A stretch of DNA of 64,000 bases from Acinetobacter calcoaceticus DSM 30006 = CIP 81.8 (lineage in GTDB: Bacteria; Pseudomonadota; Gammaproteobacteria; Pseudomonadales; Moraxellaceae). Position numbers and translations under genes: made by a program. The notes beneath the pieces were generated by a model. The model did not search any database, had not been told where the DNA came from, and was given only the letters and a program-made list of their open reading frames with translations. The stretch lies in assembly GCF_000368965.1 (NCBI RefSeq), contig NZ_KB849780.1, forward strand, positions 496,145 to 560,144. Reading direction: 5' to 3'. Of the stretch, positions 36,705 to 47,182 are shown piece after piece; the first letter of the stretch is position 1, and every line of letters starts with the position of its first letter.

Positions 36705-39092
36705 TTAGATTTGTTTGATTTTTTCTTCAGCAAGGAAGAACCATGTATCTAAAACTGAGTCTGGGTTAAGAGAAACAGACTCAATACCTTGTTCCATTAA
36801 CCATTTTGCAAGATCGGGATGATCTGAAGGACCTTGACCACAGATACCTACATATTTACCCGCTTTACGGCAGGCATGGATTGCCATTGAAAGAAGTGCT
36901 TTAACTGCTGCATCACGCTCATCGAACAGGTGTGAAACAATACCTGAGTCACGGTCAAGACCTAGTGTTAACTGAGTTAAATCATTTGAACCGATAGAGA
37001 AACCATCGAAGTGCTCTAGGAATTGTTCAGCTAACAGGGCGTTAGTTGGTAATTCACACATCATGATTACTTTTAAGCCGTTCTCACCGCGTCTTAAACC
37101 ATTTTGTGCTAGTAACTCAATAACGCGTTTTGCTTCAGATACAGTACGTACAAAAGGAATCATGATTTGAATATTGGTTAGACCCATTTCATCACGAGCT
37201 TTCTTAAGTGCACGGCATTCTAATTCGAAACAGTCACGGAAGTTATCAGATACATAACGGCTTGCACCACGGAAACCGAGCATTGGGTTTTCTTCTTCAG
37301 GCTCGTATAACTTACCGCCAATCAAGTTTGCATATTCATTTGATTTGAAGTCAGACATACGAACAATAACTGGTTTGTCACCGAACGCAGCAGCAAGAGT
37401 CGCAATACCTTCAACCAATTTTTCAACATAGAAATCTACAGGTGAAGCATAACCAGCAGTACGAGTCAGAACTGCAGCACGAGTTTCACGAGGTAGGCTA
37501 TCAATGTTGAGTAGCGCTTTAGGATGCACGCCGATCATACGGTTAATAATGAACTCAAGACGTGCAAGACCAATACCTTCATTTGGAATTTGAGCAAAGT
37601 CAAACGCGCGGTCTGGGTTACCTACGTTCATCATAATTTTGAACGAAAGCTTAGGCATAGATTCAATCGAGTTACGTTGAACTTCGAAATCTAAAGCGCC
37701 TTCGTAAATGAAACCAGTGTCACCTTCAGCACAAGAAACAGTTACTTCTTGACCATCAGTCAATACTTCTGTTGCGTTACCACAGCCTACAATAGCGGGT
37801 ACACCAAGTTCACGTGCAATAATTGCCGCGTGACATGTACGACCACCACGGTTAGTAATAATTGCTGCTGCACGTTTCATTACCGGTTCCCAATCAGGGT
37901 CGGTCATATCTGATACAAGAACGTCGCCTTCTTGAACTTTGTCCATTTCTTTAATTGAGCTAATAATGCGGACTTTACCAGAACCAATACGTTGACCAAT
38001 TGAACGACCTTCACAAAGAACAGTGCCTCTTTGTTTAAGAAGATAGCGCTCCATTGTGCCTACATTTTGACGGCTTTTTACAGTTTCAGGACGAGCTTGA
38101 ACAATATAAATTTGACCATCATCGCCATCTTTTGCCCATTCGATATCCATTGGCGCACCGTAGTGCTGCTCAATAATAAGCGCTTGTTTAGCTAGTTCTT
38201 GTAACTCATGATCATTTAAAGCAAATTGTTGGCGCTCTTGTTTCTCAACATCAACAACGACAACAGATTTACCAGCAGAACCTTCTTCATCATAAATCAT
38301 TTTCTGGTGTTTTGAGCCAAGGTTGCGGCGTAAAACTGAATGTCTACCAGCATTTAATAGTGGTTTAGATAAGTAAAATTCATCTGGGTTAACTGCACCC
38401 TGTACAACCATTTCACCTAAACCATAAGATGCGGTAATAAATACAACTTCGCGGAAACCAGACTCGGTATCAAGTGTAAACATTACACCCGCAGCGCCAG
38501 TTTCAGAGCGAACCATACGCTGAACGCCTGCAGAAAGTGCAACGACGTCATGGTCAAAACCTTGATGTACACGGTAAGAAATCGCACGGTCATTATATAA
38601 AGAAGCAAATACTTCTTTAATCGCAATAAGAACGTTATCAATACCGCGAATATTCAAGAAAGTTTCTTGCTGACCTGCGAATGAAGCATCTGGTAAATCT
38701 TCAGCAGTTGCAGATGAACGAACGGCAACCGCGATTTCTGGGTTGCCGTTAGAAAGTGTTGTAAAAGCGGCGCGAATTTCTTGTTCTAGGCTTGCAGTGA
38801 GTGGAGTCTCTACAATCCATTGACGAATTTTAGCACCTGTTTCTGCAAGAGCATTTACGTCATCAACATTGAGTTGAGCAAGTTCTGCTTGAATTCGAGC
38901 GTTAAGACCGCTTTGATCTAAGAACTCACGATAGGCATCAGCAGTAGTTGCAAAACCGCCTGGTACCGATACACCAGCATTTGCTAAATGACTGATCATT
39001 TCACCCAAAGATGAGTTTTTCCCACCTACGAGTTCGACATCGTGTTTCCCTAATTTTTCTAGACCGATTACGCGCGCTTCCAAAGTTTTCAC
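36705..39092 (-). CDS. ppsA: Phosphoenolpyruvate synthase
   Basis: A 795-residue enzyme that makes PEP from pyruvate and ATP during gluconeogenic growth. The N-terminal ATP-binding domain starts [11 protein letters not shown], the phosphohistidine is His421 in [19 protein letters not shown] and the C-terminal PEP-binding TIM barrel has [16 protein letters not shown] and CGQGPSDHP. Full length. It is divergent from ppsR, its presumed regulator, across 147 bp. Acinetobacter depends on gluconeogenesis when growing on acids such as those imported by DctA or the salicylate module. Confidence 0.96.
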   Translation of the reverse strand: MKTLEARVIGLEKLGKHDVELVGGKNSSLGEMISHLANAGVSVPGGFATTADAYREFLDQSGLNARIQAELAQLNVDDVNALAETGAKIRQWIVETPLTASLEQEIRAAFTTLSNGNPEIAVAVRSSATAEDLPDASFAGQQETFLNIRGIDNVLIAIKEVFASLYNDRAISYRVHQGFDHDVVALSAGVQRMVRSETGAAGVMFTLDTESGFREVVFITASYGLGEMVVQGAVNPDEFYLSKPLLNAGRHSVLRRNLGSKHQKMIYDEEGSAGKSVVVVDVEKQERQQFALNDHELQELAKQALIIEQHYGAPMDIEWAKDGDDGQIYIVQARPETVKSRQNVGTMERYLLKQRGTVLCEGRSIGQRIGSGKVRIISSIKEMDKVQEGDVLVSDMTDPDWEPVMKRAAAIITNRGGRTCHAAIIARELGVPAIVGCGNATEVLTDGQEVTVSCAEGDTGFIYEGALDFEVQRNSIESMPKLSFKIMMNVGNPDRAFDFAQIPNEGIGLARLEFIINRMIGVHPKALLNIDSLPRETRAAVLTRTAGYASPVDFYVEKLVEGIATLAAAFGDKPVIVRMSDFKSNEYANLIGGKLYEPEEENPMLGFRGASRYVSDNFRDCFELECRALKKARDEMGLTNIQIMIPFVRTVSEAKRVIELLAQNGLRRGENGLKVIMMCELPTNALLAEQFLEHFDGFSIGSNDLTQLTLGLDRDSGIVSHLFDERDAAVKALLSMAIHACRKAGKYVGICGQGPSDHPDLAKWLMEQGIESVSLNPDSVLDTWFFLAEEKIKQI

Positions 39093-39239
39093 TCCACTTT
39101 TGCAGTATTAATGTCTATCTTGGCATGAAATTATAAAAATAAAGTGCTTAGTTGAGAATTATACTAAGCGACAGTCATGTAAGATCAGTTTACTATAAAG
39201 ATTATATAGTACTAAGACAAATGTTTAAGGAGAATTTTA

Positions 39240-40076
39240 ATGTCAGAAAGTAAACAATTTAAGCGAAGCGTTTTTTTTATTTCTGATGGAACTGCAATTA
39301 CTGCAGAGACTCTTGGACATTCGTTATTAGCACAATTTCCCAATGTAGATTTTGATATTCATATCATGCCGTATATTGCAACCGAAGAGGCTGCAATGGA
39401 GATTGTAGTCGAGATTAATCGATGTCAAACCAAAGATGGTTGTCTGCCTTTAGTATTTGATACTTTAGTTGATCCACATGTGCGAGAAATCATTAATACT
39501 GCTAAAGCAGTTAATCTTGATGTATTTGAAGGTTTAATCAGTAAATTAGAACAAGAACTAGGTACACCACCCACTACATTAGTTGGACAGACACATGCCG
39601 TGACTGATTCTGAGTCTTATAAAGCCCGTATTGATGCTGTTCATTTTGCGCTTGATAATGATGATGGAGCACGTACTCGCCATTATGATAAAGCCGATTT
39701 AATCTTAATTGGAGTTTCTCGTTCGGGGAAAACGCCGACCTCTATTTACTTATCGCTTCAATTCGGTATTCGTGTTGCAAACTATCCACTAACAGAAGAA
39801 GATTTGGATGATAACCGTTTACCAGCAGTACTAAGACCACATCGTAATAAATTGTTTGGTTTAATGATTGATGCTGAGCGATTAGTTGCGATTCGTAGTG
39901 AGCGTAAAGCTAATAGTCGTTATGCAAGTTTTAGTCAATGCCAAATGGAACTTAGAGCAATTGAAGGAATCTATATTTCAGAAGGGATTAAATATTTAAA
40001 CGTGACTGAAATGTCGATTGAAGAAATTTCAACGCGTGTTTTGCAGATGACAGGATTAAAACGTCGTATTGGTTAG
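39240..40076 (+). CDS. ppsR: PEP synthase regulatory protein (bifunctional kinase/pyrophosphorylase)
   Basis: A 278-residue DUF299-family protein that inactivates PEP synthase by ADP-dependent phosphorylation of a Thr next to the catalytic His and reactivates it by phosphorolysis. The P-loop GVSRSGKTPTS is at residues 158-168, and VFFISDGTAITAETLGHSLL is the N-terminal hallmark. The target threonine is present in PpsA here (Thr419 before Cys420 and His421). Divergent from ppsA, with AGGAG 7 bp before the start. Confidence 0.93.
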   Translation: MSESKQFKRSVFFISDGTAITAETLGHSLLAQFPNVDFDIHIMPYIATEEAAMEIVVEINRCQTKDGCLPLVFDTLVDPHVREIINTAKAVNLDVFEGLISKLEQELGTPPTTLVGQTHAVTDSESYKARIDAVHFALDNDDGARTRHYDKADLILIGVSRSGKTPTSIYLSLQFGIRVANYPLTEEDLDDNRLPAVLRPHRNKLFGLMIDAERLVAIRSERKANSRYASFSQCQMELRAIEGIYISEGIKYLNVTEMSIEEISTRVLQMTGLKRRIG

Positions 40077-40096
40077 TTTAATCAACTGCTTATTTT

Positions 40097-40146
40097 AACC
40101 ATTCGATTTATGTATATTAATTTATAGATAAATTGAGTGGTTTTTT
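40097..40146 (+). terminator. Terminator after ppsR
   Basis: AACCATTCGATTTAT (40097-40111) pairs with ATAAATTGAGTGGTT (40128-40142) over 15 positions including two G-U pairs, followed by a T-run. Confidence 0.7.
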
Positions 40147-40377
40147 AAATATAAATACAATAAAAATAAAAGTTTTGAATATAAAACCAAACATTATTAA
40201 ATGTTTTTTATTGGTTACAAACCTGTACTTCTTTTGCAACTCATTTGTAAATTTAAATAATACTATTGAAAAGAAGTGTATGTATTTTATTGTGCTGAAA
40301 AATGGTAATTGTTTAATTTTACTAAATATTTTTAAAAAATAATCAAAAAAAATCCATAATTCAAAAATGTTAACTAG

Positions 40378-40403
40378 ATCACACTATTTTACTGTTGTGT
40401 GAT
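40378..40403. promoter_or_regulatory. Inverted repeat upstream of pgaA
   Basis: ATCACAC (40378-40384) and GTGTGAT (40397-40403) are inverted around 12 bases, about 60 bp before pgaA. The half sites resemble but are opposite in orientation to a CRP/Vfr box (TGTGA-N6-TCACA), so a different factor or an mRNA hairpin is as likely. Confidence 0.45.
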
Positions 40404-40462
40404 TATTTATTTATTTTTAATTATACTTTCCCACCTCGATATGGGACTATCCGATTATCAAA

Positions 40463-42904
40463 ATGCTAAAAAAATGTGTTTTTTCATTGGTATACATCTT
40501 GCCTCTCAATTTATATGCTGCTCAAGTGGATGAATTGAGAGAGCAGGCTATTCACACTTATAAAACTGGACAAACTCACCAAGCAATATTTCAACTGGAT
40601 CAATTGCTAAATAAATACCCGCATGACCAAAAATTGCTAGCTGATTATTTAGTTGTAATGTCAAATGAAAAAAATGATCTAGTAACTTTTTCTCAGCATT
40701 TAGCAAATATTAATCCGGTTACTTTTCCACAATATGGACAGTTACCTTTAATACGTAATTTTCGTGATTTTAAACACTTTAAAAATGCGATTGATTGGTC
40801 GGATAAATTTAATATTCAGAAAACACTTGATGGGCAGATTTTGTTAGCAGTTTTATACGCTGAAGCTCAAGATGTTGTAAAAGCCAAAGCACAGTTAGCA
40901 AAAATTAATAGTAAAAATTTGAAGACTGATCAGCTTGTGCAAATAGCTTATGCCTATCGTCTTATCAATTTACCTGTAGATGCTTTATCTGCAATTGAAC
41001 AAGCATATAAGCAGCAGCCTAAGTCTTTTGCAGTTTTACAAGAATACAGTTATGACTTAGCGGCTGTGGGGGCTTATAACAAGGCTCAGCAGTTATTGCT
41101 TGGCAGCGATAAAAATGCAGAAATAGAATCTTTACAACACTGGCTACAAGTCAGTGAGTTTTCTCAACGTGTAAATAACGCAATTGCTCGCTATAAATAT
41201 TTAAATCGAGAAGGCATGTCAGATAGTGAAGGTTTTGCCGAACTTGATGCTGTGTTGAAGCAAGGCGAGCAAATGCAGCCTTTGATTCAACCATCAGACC
41301 CTAATTATTTAAGATTCCATTATGACTATATATATGCGTTAGATTTCCGTGGGCGTACTCGTACAGTCCTAGATCAATTTACTAAATTAAATATACCTTT
41401 AGAAAAACTACCTGCCTATATTCGTCATGCAATAGCTGATAGTTATTTAGCTGAAAGACAGCCACAACAAGCTGAACTTGCTTTTAAAAGCTTGCTTACT
41501 GAAAAAAACTATCCAGATATGACGGTATATACTGGACTGTACTATTCATATATTGAACAAGAAAAATATAAACAAGCTGAACAATTTTTGAGTGAGGTTG
41601 ATCGACTTGTTCCGATGTATAAATATAGTCAGGCAAAAGGGGTAGACAAAACAAGTCATCCTGATCGTGATGACTATATTACTTTACAGGGCATGCACTT
41701 AGCTTATGCAAATCATCTTGATCAAGCAGAAAAGCATTTTCAAAAACAAGTAGATCTTGCGCCTGCCAATGAAGGTTTAATTAATAATCTGGCTCGTGTT
41801 GAGCGTTGGAGAGATAAACCTCTACAGTCCAAGCAAACTATTTCTCGTTTAAATGGTTTAACACCTGTTGCCAAAGATACTCGAATTAACCAGATGCAAA
41901 ATGCTCAGGCTTTAGGAGATATTCCAGAATGGCGTAAAAATACTGAAAGTCTTTTGGAATATTACCCTGAAGATGGTGGAGTAATTAAAAGTCGAAAAGA
42001 GTTAGATGACCGCAATAGACCGACAATTTCTCACTCAACAACTTTGGGGCAAAGTAAGGCAGATAGTAGTAGCGATTCTGTGAGTGGTCAGAATGGTTTA
42101 AAAGATCGTGAAATGGAAACTCGTCTTAATAGTCCATGGATCAAAGATAATTATCGTTTATTCGCTTGGCATCAAGATCGTTACGGAGAATACCGTTTTG
42201 GGGATGTACATGACCAACGCTATGGTGTTGGGGCTGAATGGCAAGCAAATCGTAAGGCATTGTCGGCAATTTTGTCGCAGAGTACAGATGGTGGACAAGC
42301 AGGTGTTCGTCTCGATTGGTCGCAATGGTTAAATGACCATTGGCAGTATCAATTGCAATATGACAGCCAAGCTAATATTCCATTACAGGCAATTGATGCT
42401 GGTGAAGATGGACAAGCTTACCGTGCTGCTTTGACATGGCAAAAAGATGAGTCACGTCAGATTGGGGCGAGTTATGGTCTAACTGATATTAGTGATGGTA
42501 ATAAACAACAAGAATTTTCGACTTTTTGGCGCGAACGATTATTTGATGCACCGCACCATATTACCTATGGGACCGTTCGTGGATTTTATGGCAGCAACAG
42601 CCAAGATCAGACTGCTTATTTTAGTCCCAGCAACCATTACAGTGCTGAGTTAAATTTAAGTCATGACTGGGTAACTTGGCGAGAATATGAGCGCTCATTT
42701 AAGCAGCATTTTGAAGCTGGAGTGGGCCTCTATAAACAAGCAGATTACTCAGCTAGACCGACATACTCTCTGCAATATCAGCATCAATGGCAGCTCTCAC
42801 GGACTTGGCAACTTAATTATGGAATTGGTTGGCAGTATCACCCATACGATGGTCATGATGAACAGCATACCTACGGTATTTTCGGATTTGAAGGGCGTTT
42901 TTAA
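40463..42904 (+). CDS. pgaA: PNAG outer membrane porin PgaA
   Basis: An 813-residue outer membrane protein that exports poly-beta-1,6-N-acetylglucosamine. A signal peptide (about residues 1-19, cut after LYA-A) leads to a periplasmic TPR superhelix up to about residue 520, seen as repeated A-x-x-x-Y/L patterns such as ALSAIEQAYKQQPKSFAVL, and then a C-terminal beta-barrel rich in aromatic Gln/Trp strands ending in a Phe (FGFEGRF). First gene of pgaABCD; the stop overlaps the pgaB start. Confidence 0.9.
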   Translation: MLKKCVFSLVYILPLNLYAAQVDELREQAIHTYKTGQTHQAIFQLDQLLNKYPHDQKLLADYLVVMSNEKNDLVTFSQHLANINPVTFPQYGQLPLIRNFRDFKHFKNAIDWSDKFNIQKTLDGQILLAVLYAEAQDVVKAKAQLAKINSKNLKTDQLVQIAYAYRLINLPVDALSAIEQAYKQQPKSFAVLQEYSYDLAAVGAYNKAQQLLLGSDKNAEIESLQHWLQVSEFSQRVNNAIARYKYLNREGMSDSEGFAELDAVLKQGEQMQPLIQPSDPNYLRFHYDYIYALDFRGRTRTVLDQFTKLNIPLEKLPAYIRHAIADSYLAERQPQQAELAFKSLLTEKNYPDMTVYTGLYYSYIEQEKYKQAEQFLSEVDRLVPMYKYSQAKGVDKTSHPDRDDYITLQGMHLAYANHLDQAEKHFQKQVDLAPANEGLINNLARVERWRDKPLQSKQTISRLNGLTPVAKDTRINQMQNAQALGDIPEWRKNTESLLEYYPEDGGVIKSRKELDDRNRPTISHSTTLGQSKADSSSDSVSGQNGLKDREMETRLNSPWIKDNYRLFAWHQDRYGEYRFGDVHDQRYGVGAEWQANRKALSAILSQSTDGGQAGVRLDWSQWLNDHWQYQLQYDSQANIPLQAIDAGEDGQAYRAALTWQKDESRQIGASYGLTDISDGNKQQEFSTFWRERLFDAPHHITYGTVRGFYGSNSQDQTAYFSPSNHYSAELNLSHDWVTWREYERSFKQHFEAGVGLYKQADYSARPTYSLQYQHQWQLSRTWQLNYGIGWQYHPYDGHDEQHTYGIFGFEGRF

Positions 42905-44730
42905 TGAATAATATGATGTCAAAAATGTTGAGCTGTGTGTTTGCTTCAACATTATTACCCGTACAATTTTCCCATGCCCGCATTGAAACTGAACTACCAA
43001 AAAATCATACGGTTTCTTTAACTTTTCATGATGTGCGAGATGATGTGTTAAAGGAAGGCGACCGAGATGTTTATGCAATTCAGACAAAAAATCTGGCACA
43101 GTTTTTAGATTGGCTGAGTCAATCTGACTGGAAGCCGATTCGTTTAAAAGACATTGAGGAAGCTCGTAAGCAAGGTAAAGAATTGCCTCATAACTCTATT
43201 TTATTGACCTTCGATGATGGTGCTTTAAGCAGTTATAGTCGAGTTTTTCCATTACTTAAGCAATATCAGATTCCGGCAGTTTTTGCTCTTCCGACCAGCT
43301 GGATGAATGGCAATACACAGGCCGGTTATGAAGCCTATGGTCAAGGTAACTTGCTGAACTGGGCTCAAGTTCGTGAAATGCAAGCATCTGGTTTAGCTGA
43401 GTTTGCAAGCCATAGTGATGATTTGCATCATGGCGTATTGGCCAATCCTCAAGGTAATGAGCAACCCGCTGCGACTTCGTATGCATATTTAAAATCGCAA
43501 TCACGTTATGAAACAGATGCAGAATATCAACAACGTATTTTGCAAGATTTGAAAAAATCTTATGCGGCTTTAAAAAAAGAAGTCGGTGTTAATCCTAAAG
43601 CAATTATTTGGCCTTATGGCGCAGTGAATGAGCAACTGGAAAAACTAGCGCAGCAGGCAGGTTTTGAGTTTTCTTTCAGTTTGGGGCGTGATGGGATGAA
43701 TCGGGTGAGTGATTCAACATTTAAACGCAGCCTAGTTGTGAATAACCCTACAGCTGAACAATTGACTGAAGGCATGTTAAGTATTCTGAGCTTCGAAGAA
43801 TCAGATTTATTTAAGCAACCGCGTCACTTTGTGAGTATGGGTTTAAAGCAGTTAGCAGCTCCACAAAATACCCAAACAGATGAAAAATTAGGACAGTTAT
43901 TATCAAAACTGTATAGCTTAAAAAACAATGCTTTAATCTTAAAACCTTTGGAAGATAAAGATGGCGATGGGCAATATGATGTTGCTTATTTCCCTACAGA
44001 TAAAATGCCTGTTCAACAAGATATTTTAAACCGGAGTTTATGGCAGGCACAAACTCGTGCGGGTCAAGCTGTAATATTAGAGTTGCCTGCTTACCCTCAG
44101 AAAGATAAGCCATTTTTAACTGTAGATCTGGCTAAAGATATTGCACGCTTAAATAGTAATTTAAGTGGTATTCAGCTTAATGCGGGCACATCTTTAAATT
44201 GCGAAATGCAAACAGTAACTGCGCAAGAGAATAGCTGTATTGAACAATCAAAATATCTCGCTCAACTCAGTCAGCTTACCAAAAAAGCTGTAAAGCCTTA
44301 TTTAAATATGAGTAACCAAGGGCAGTTTATTTTATTGCTTACTCCTGATCTAGATCATGTAGAAAATCTACCAGAGCTTTTGAAAACTCTTTTATTACAA
44401 CATGATTTGATCAATTTAAAGTTCGACATGATTGGCAAGAAAAAGCAATTTAATCAGTTGTTAGCACTATTAAATACGCTTAATGAAAAAGATAAGCAAA
44501 GAATAATGATGACTTTAGTGTTGCCAGAAAACGCTTCAAAGACGAGTTGGGAAGAAGTACAACAAGGGCTCTTTTCGATTCAGCGAACAGGGATTCAGAA
44601 ATTCGGGATTGATGGCTATAGTTTCGAAAAATCAAAAGATGTACATCAGTATTTATATAATCCACTTAGTTTGAATTATAGCCCTGTTATGTATCAGCCT
44701 TTTGCCGGATTAGTAGAGGGGAAAAAGTAA
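42904..44730 (+). CDS. pgaB: PNAG N-deacetylase PgaB
   Basis: A 608-residue two-domain enzyme that removes some N-acetyl groups from PNAG before export. The N-terminal carbohydrate esterase 4 domain has FHDV (41-44), TFDDG (102-106) and the metal histidine segment FASHSDDLHH; the C-terminal half (from about 290) is the TIM-barrel-like hydrolase domain, with GTSLNCEM and GIDGYSF segments. The N-terminus looks like a signal peptide cut after SHA (residues 1-25) and lacks a lipobox at a credible position, whereas E. coli PgaB is a lipoprotein. The start overlaps the pgaA stop by one base. Confidence 0.92.
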   Translation: MNNMMSKMLSCVFASTLLPVQFSHARIETELPKNHTVSLTFHDVRDDVLKEGDRDVYAIQTKNLAQFLDWLSQSDWKPIRLKDIEEARKQGKELPHNSILLTFDDGALSSYSRVFPLLKQYQIPAVFALPTSWMNGNTQAGYEAYGQGNLLNWAQVREMQASGLAEFASHSDDLHHGVLANPQGNEQPAATSYAYLKSQSRYETDAEYQQRILQDLKKSYAALKKEVGVNPKAIIWPYGAVNEQLEKLAQQAGFEFSFSLGRDGMNRVSDSTFKRSLVVNNPTAEQLTEGMLSILSFEESDLFKQPRHFVSMGLKQLAAPQNTQTDEKLGQLLSKLYSLKNNALILKPLEDKDGDGQYDVAYFPTDKMPVQQDILNRSLWQAQTRAGQAVILELPAYPQKDKPFLTVDLAKDIARLNSNLSGIQLNAGTSLNCEMQTVTAQENSCIEQSKYLAQLSQLTKKAVKPYLNMSNQGQFILLLTPDLDHVENLPELLKTLLLQHDLINLKFDMIGKKKQFNQLLALLNTLNEKDKQRIMMTLVLPENASKTSWEEVQQGLFSIQRTGIQKFGIDGYSFEKSKDVHQYLYNPLSLNYSPVMYQPFAGLVEGKK

Positions 44731-45977
44731 TGAGAGTATTACTCGATATTCTATTTGCTTTTGCCTTTTTATATCCTTTACTCATGGCTTGGACGTGGAT
44801 GGTAGGAGGACTTTGGTTCTTTTTTAAAAGAGAATACCGCGAACAAGCGCTTCCTGAACCAACCAGCGAAGGGTGCAGTATCATTATTCCGTGTTTTAAC
44901 GAAGAAGCTCAGGTACGACAAACCATTCGTTATGCACTGCAAACTAAATATCCTAATTTTGAAGTGATTGCCGTCAATGATGGAAGTAGTGACAAAACAG
45001 CTGAAATCCTTGATGAATTGTCAGCGCAAGATTCGCGACTTCGGGTTGTACACTTAGCAGAAAATCAGGGTAAGGCCGTAGCTTTAAGATCGGGAGTACT
45101 GGTCAGTAAATACGAATATCTTGTTTGTATTGATGGCGATGCACTGTTACATCCGCATGCTGTACTTTGGTTAATGCAACCATTTATTAACTTCCCGCGA
45201 ATTGGTGCTGTAACGGGTAATCCACGAATTTTAAACCGATCAAGTATTTTAGGAAAATTACAGGTTGGCGAATTTTCTTCGATTATTGGTTTAATTAAAC
45301 GTGCACAGCGTACATATGGTCGTATTTTTACAGTGTCTGGTGTGATTGCAGCATTCCGTAAAACAGCGCTCGTTCGAGTCGGGTTTTGGTCAGACGATAA
45401 AATTACCGAAGATATTGATATTTCATGGAAGCTACAGCTGGACCATTGGGATATTCAGTATATTCCACAAGCGCTTTGTTATATCTATATGCCCGAGACA
45501 TTTACAGGTCTATGGAAACAGCGCCTTCGCTGGGCGCAAGGTGGGGTAGAGGTTCTTTTAGAATATATTCCACAAATGTTTAAGCTACGTGTACGTCGTA
45601 TGTGGCCAGTAATGCTTGAAGCTCTAGTTAGTATTATCTGGTCTTATGTGATGATTATGATATTCACTCTATTTTTTGTTGGACTGTTTGTTGAGTTACC
45701 TCTGCAATGGCAGATCAAAACGCTTATGCCACAGTGGTACGGTGTAATATTAGGCGGAACATGTCTAATACAGTTTTTGGTGAGTTTGTGGATTGACCAG
45801 CGTTATGACCGTGGTCGCTTCTTTAGAAACTATTTCTGGGTTATTTGGTATCCGTTGTTTTTCTGGTTACTTACTTTATTTACAAGTGTTGTCGCGGTAC
45901 CAAAAACTTTATTTAACACTAAAAAGCGTGCCCGCTGGGTGAGCCCAGACCGAGGCTTCCGTGGAGATAACCCATGA
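44730..45977 (+). CDS. pgaC: PNAG synthase glycosyltransferase PgaC
   Basis: A 415-residue inner membrane family 2 glycosyltransferase that polymerises UDP-GlcNAc into PNAG. Two N-terminal membrane segments are followed by the GT-A domain with NDGSSDKT (83-90), DGDA (135-138), TEDIDISWK and QRLRWAQGG, then C-terminal membrane helices. It needs PgaD for activity and in other bacteria c-di-GMP binding at the PgaC-PgaD interface. The start overlaps pgaB by one base and the end overlaps pgaD by 4 bp. Confidence 0.95.
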   Translation: MRVLLDILFAFAFLYPLLMAWTWMVGGLWFFFKREYREQALPEPTSEGCSIIIPCFNEEAQVRQTIRYALQTKYPNFEVIAVNDGSSDKTAEILDELSAQDSRLRVVHLAENQGKAVALRSGVLVSKYEYLVCIDGDALLHPHAVLWLMQPFINFPRIGAVTGNPRILNRSSILGKLQVGEFSSIIGLIKRAQRTYGRIFTVSGVIAAFRKTALVRVGFWSDDKITEDIDISWKLQLDHWDIQYIPQALCYIYMPETFTGLWKQRLRWAQGGVEVLLEYIPQMFKLRVRRMWPVMLEALVSIIWSYVMIMIFTLFFVGLFVELPLQWQIKTLMPQWYGVILGGTCLIQFLVSLWIDQRYDRGRFFRNYFWVIWYPLFFWLLTLFTSVVAVPKTLFNTKKRARWVSPDRGFRGDNP

Positions 45978-46432
45978 AACCTGAGGAAAACAAGGATATA
46001 GAGATTTTAGATATCCCCGAATATATTGACCAGCCAGAATATGTGAAAAATAAAACGGCAAACTATACATTACAAACCATTGGTTGGTTTTGTTTGATGT
46101 GGTTGCTATTTCCATTGGTTTCACTGTTCTTATGGGTTTTTGAAGGGCACTTAATTTATGATTATGTCTGGGTTGACCATATATCAGAAGTTAAAACCTT
46201 ACTTCATTTAGCATTACTCATCGGAATTAGCGCGCTCATTTTAATTTTGTGGGCGAGTTATAACTGGATTAGGTTCAGTGGTGAAGACCGACGGGCAAAA
46301 GCGCCGAATAGTTCAGTTGAACTGCTAGCAGCCCAATTTTCGGTTAGTCCCGAGATCTTGAGTGAATTGCAAAAGAAACAACGCATCATTTTGCATTACG
46401 ATGATCATGGCAATTTGCAAAAATATGAGTAA
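45974..46432 (+). CDS. pgaD: PNAG biosynthesis protein PgaD
   Basis: A 152-residue membrane protein with two helices (about 37-58 and 78-98), required for PgaC function. The ATGA overlap with pgaC and the end of the operon identify it; sequence similarity in this family is weak. The C-terminal cytosolic tail has EDRRAKAPNSSVELLAAQFSV. A terminator follows directly. Confidence 0.85.
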   Translation: MKPEENKDIEILDIPEYIDQPEYVKNKTANYTLQTIGWFCLMWLLFPLVSLFLWVFEGHLIYDYVWVDHISEVKTLLHLALLIGISALILILWASYNWIRFSGEDRRAKAPNSSVELLAAQFSVSPEILSELQKKQRIILHYDDHGNLQKYE

Positions 46433-46436
46433 ATGA

Positions 46437-46471
46437 GAAAAAGCATGGCCTAAAGCCATGCTTTTTATTTT
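46437..46471. terminator. Bidirectional terminator between pgaD and flavoprotein relic
   Basis: AAAAAGCATGGC-CTAAA-GCCATGCTTTTT stem with flanking A-run and T-run. Confidence 0.85.
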
Positions 46472-47034
46472 TATGTAGTTATTCTGATAATGATGTCGAC
46501 GGGTTGTTCTAGACCATCCATGCTTTGAATTGATGTATTGGTTACCTTAACAATAGGCCAAGTTTGTAATTTACAGTTAGATTTTTGGAGTGCAGCATAA
46601 TAACTATCAGATTTAAAAAATACTTTTTTAGTCGTTGCAGTATTGGGTGTTAAAAGGCGCTTAAGCCATGTTTCATTTACTTGAGTTTCAAGAAAACGTA
46701 ATGCCAGAAGACTTTTTACACGATTGTTAAATAATCTCCGGTTTTTAATAATGAGTGGATGGGTAATTAACTTGTGTGTGCCCATTTGACTATGAGGCAA
46801 AATAAAGTGAGGCGTAATTTGAAATACGGTGACAAATTTTGCTTGTTGGCAGATTTTTTCAAGATGAGTCACTGTGTCTTGATTTGTACCGATAATCGCG
46901 ACACATAAATGTGAAAAATCAAATTCTTTAATTGAGGTTGATGAAATAACTTGACCAGTAAAATCTTCAAAATCTTGAGCCGTATTTTGAAAAATTACTG
47001 ATTTTGAAGCGTTATTTTTAATATGAATACTCAT
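46471..47034 (-). pseudogene. Relic of a Baeyer-Villiger-type flavin monooxygenase (middle segment only)
   Basis: This 187-residue frame lines up with the central part of BVMO/CzcO-like flavoproteins. DFEDFTGQVISS (21-32) corresponds to the F-x-G-x-x-x-HS stretch, CVAIIGTNQDTV (44-55) to the second Rossmann loop (usually VAVIGTGASA, so the glycine is lost), FVTVFQITPHFILP (67-80) to VTVFQRSP, LLTPN...KKVFFKSDSYYAAL (127-149) to the K/R-R-V-L-x-S-x-D-Y-Y-P-A-L block, and VDIIIRITT (179-187) to the VDVI-x-x-ATGF end, cut short. The FAD-binding N-terminus and the C-terminal domain are missing. It keeps an AAGGA site and an open frame, so expression as a small protein cannot be ruled out. Family assignment is from recalled patterns. 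Confidence 0.6.
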
Positions 47035-47182
47035 TTTCCAAAAGTCCTTTTGGTTTTTCAATCATGATGTTCTTATCGTTTTAATATAAATAACCAAGCA
47101 GGAAGTTGGGGTAAAGTCTTTTCAGATAGATGGTCATCCCATACTCGAAATCAATTCAAGTATGGGAAAATCAAGTCGAGTT

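Larger units (their letters stand above)
40077..40462. other. ppsR terminator and pgaA upstream region
   Basis: The 386-base AT-rich spacer contains the ppsR terminator (40097-40146) and an inverted repeat at 40378-40403 (listed separately). The 69-codon frame inside is Asn/Lys/Ile-rich with no ribosome binding site and crosses AT-rich filler. The pgaA ribosome binding site is weak; its promoter probably lies between 40405 and 40450. Confidence 0.4.

Noticed and set aside
40133..40342. 69-codon frame upstream of pgaA
   Set aside because: It overlaps the ppsR terminator, is biased to Asn, Lys and Ile from AT content and has no translation signal.
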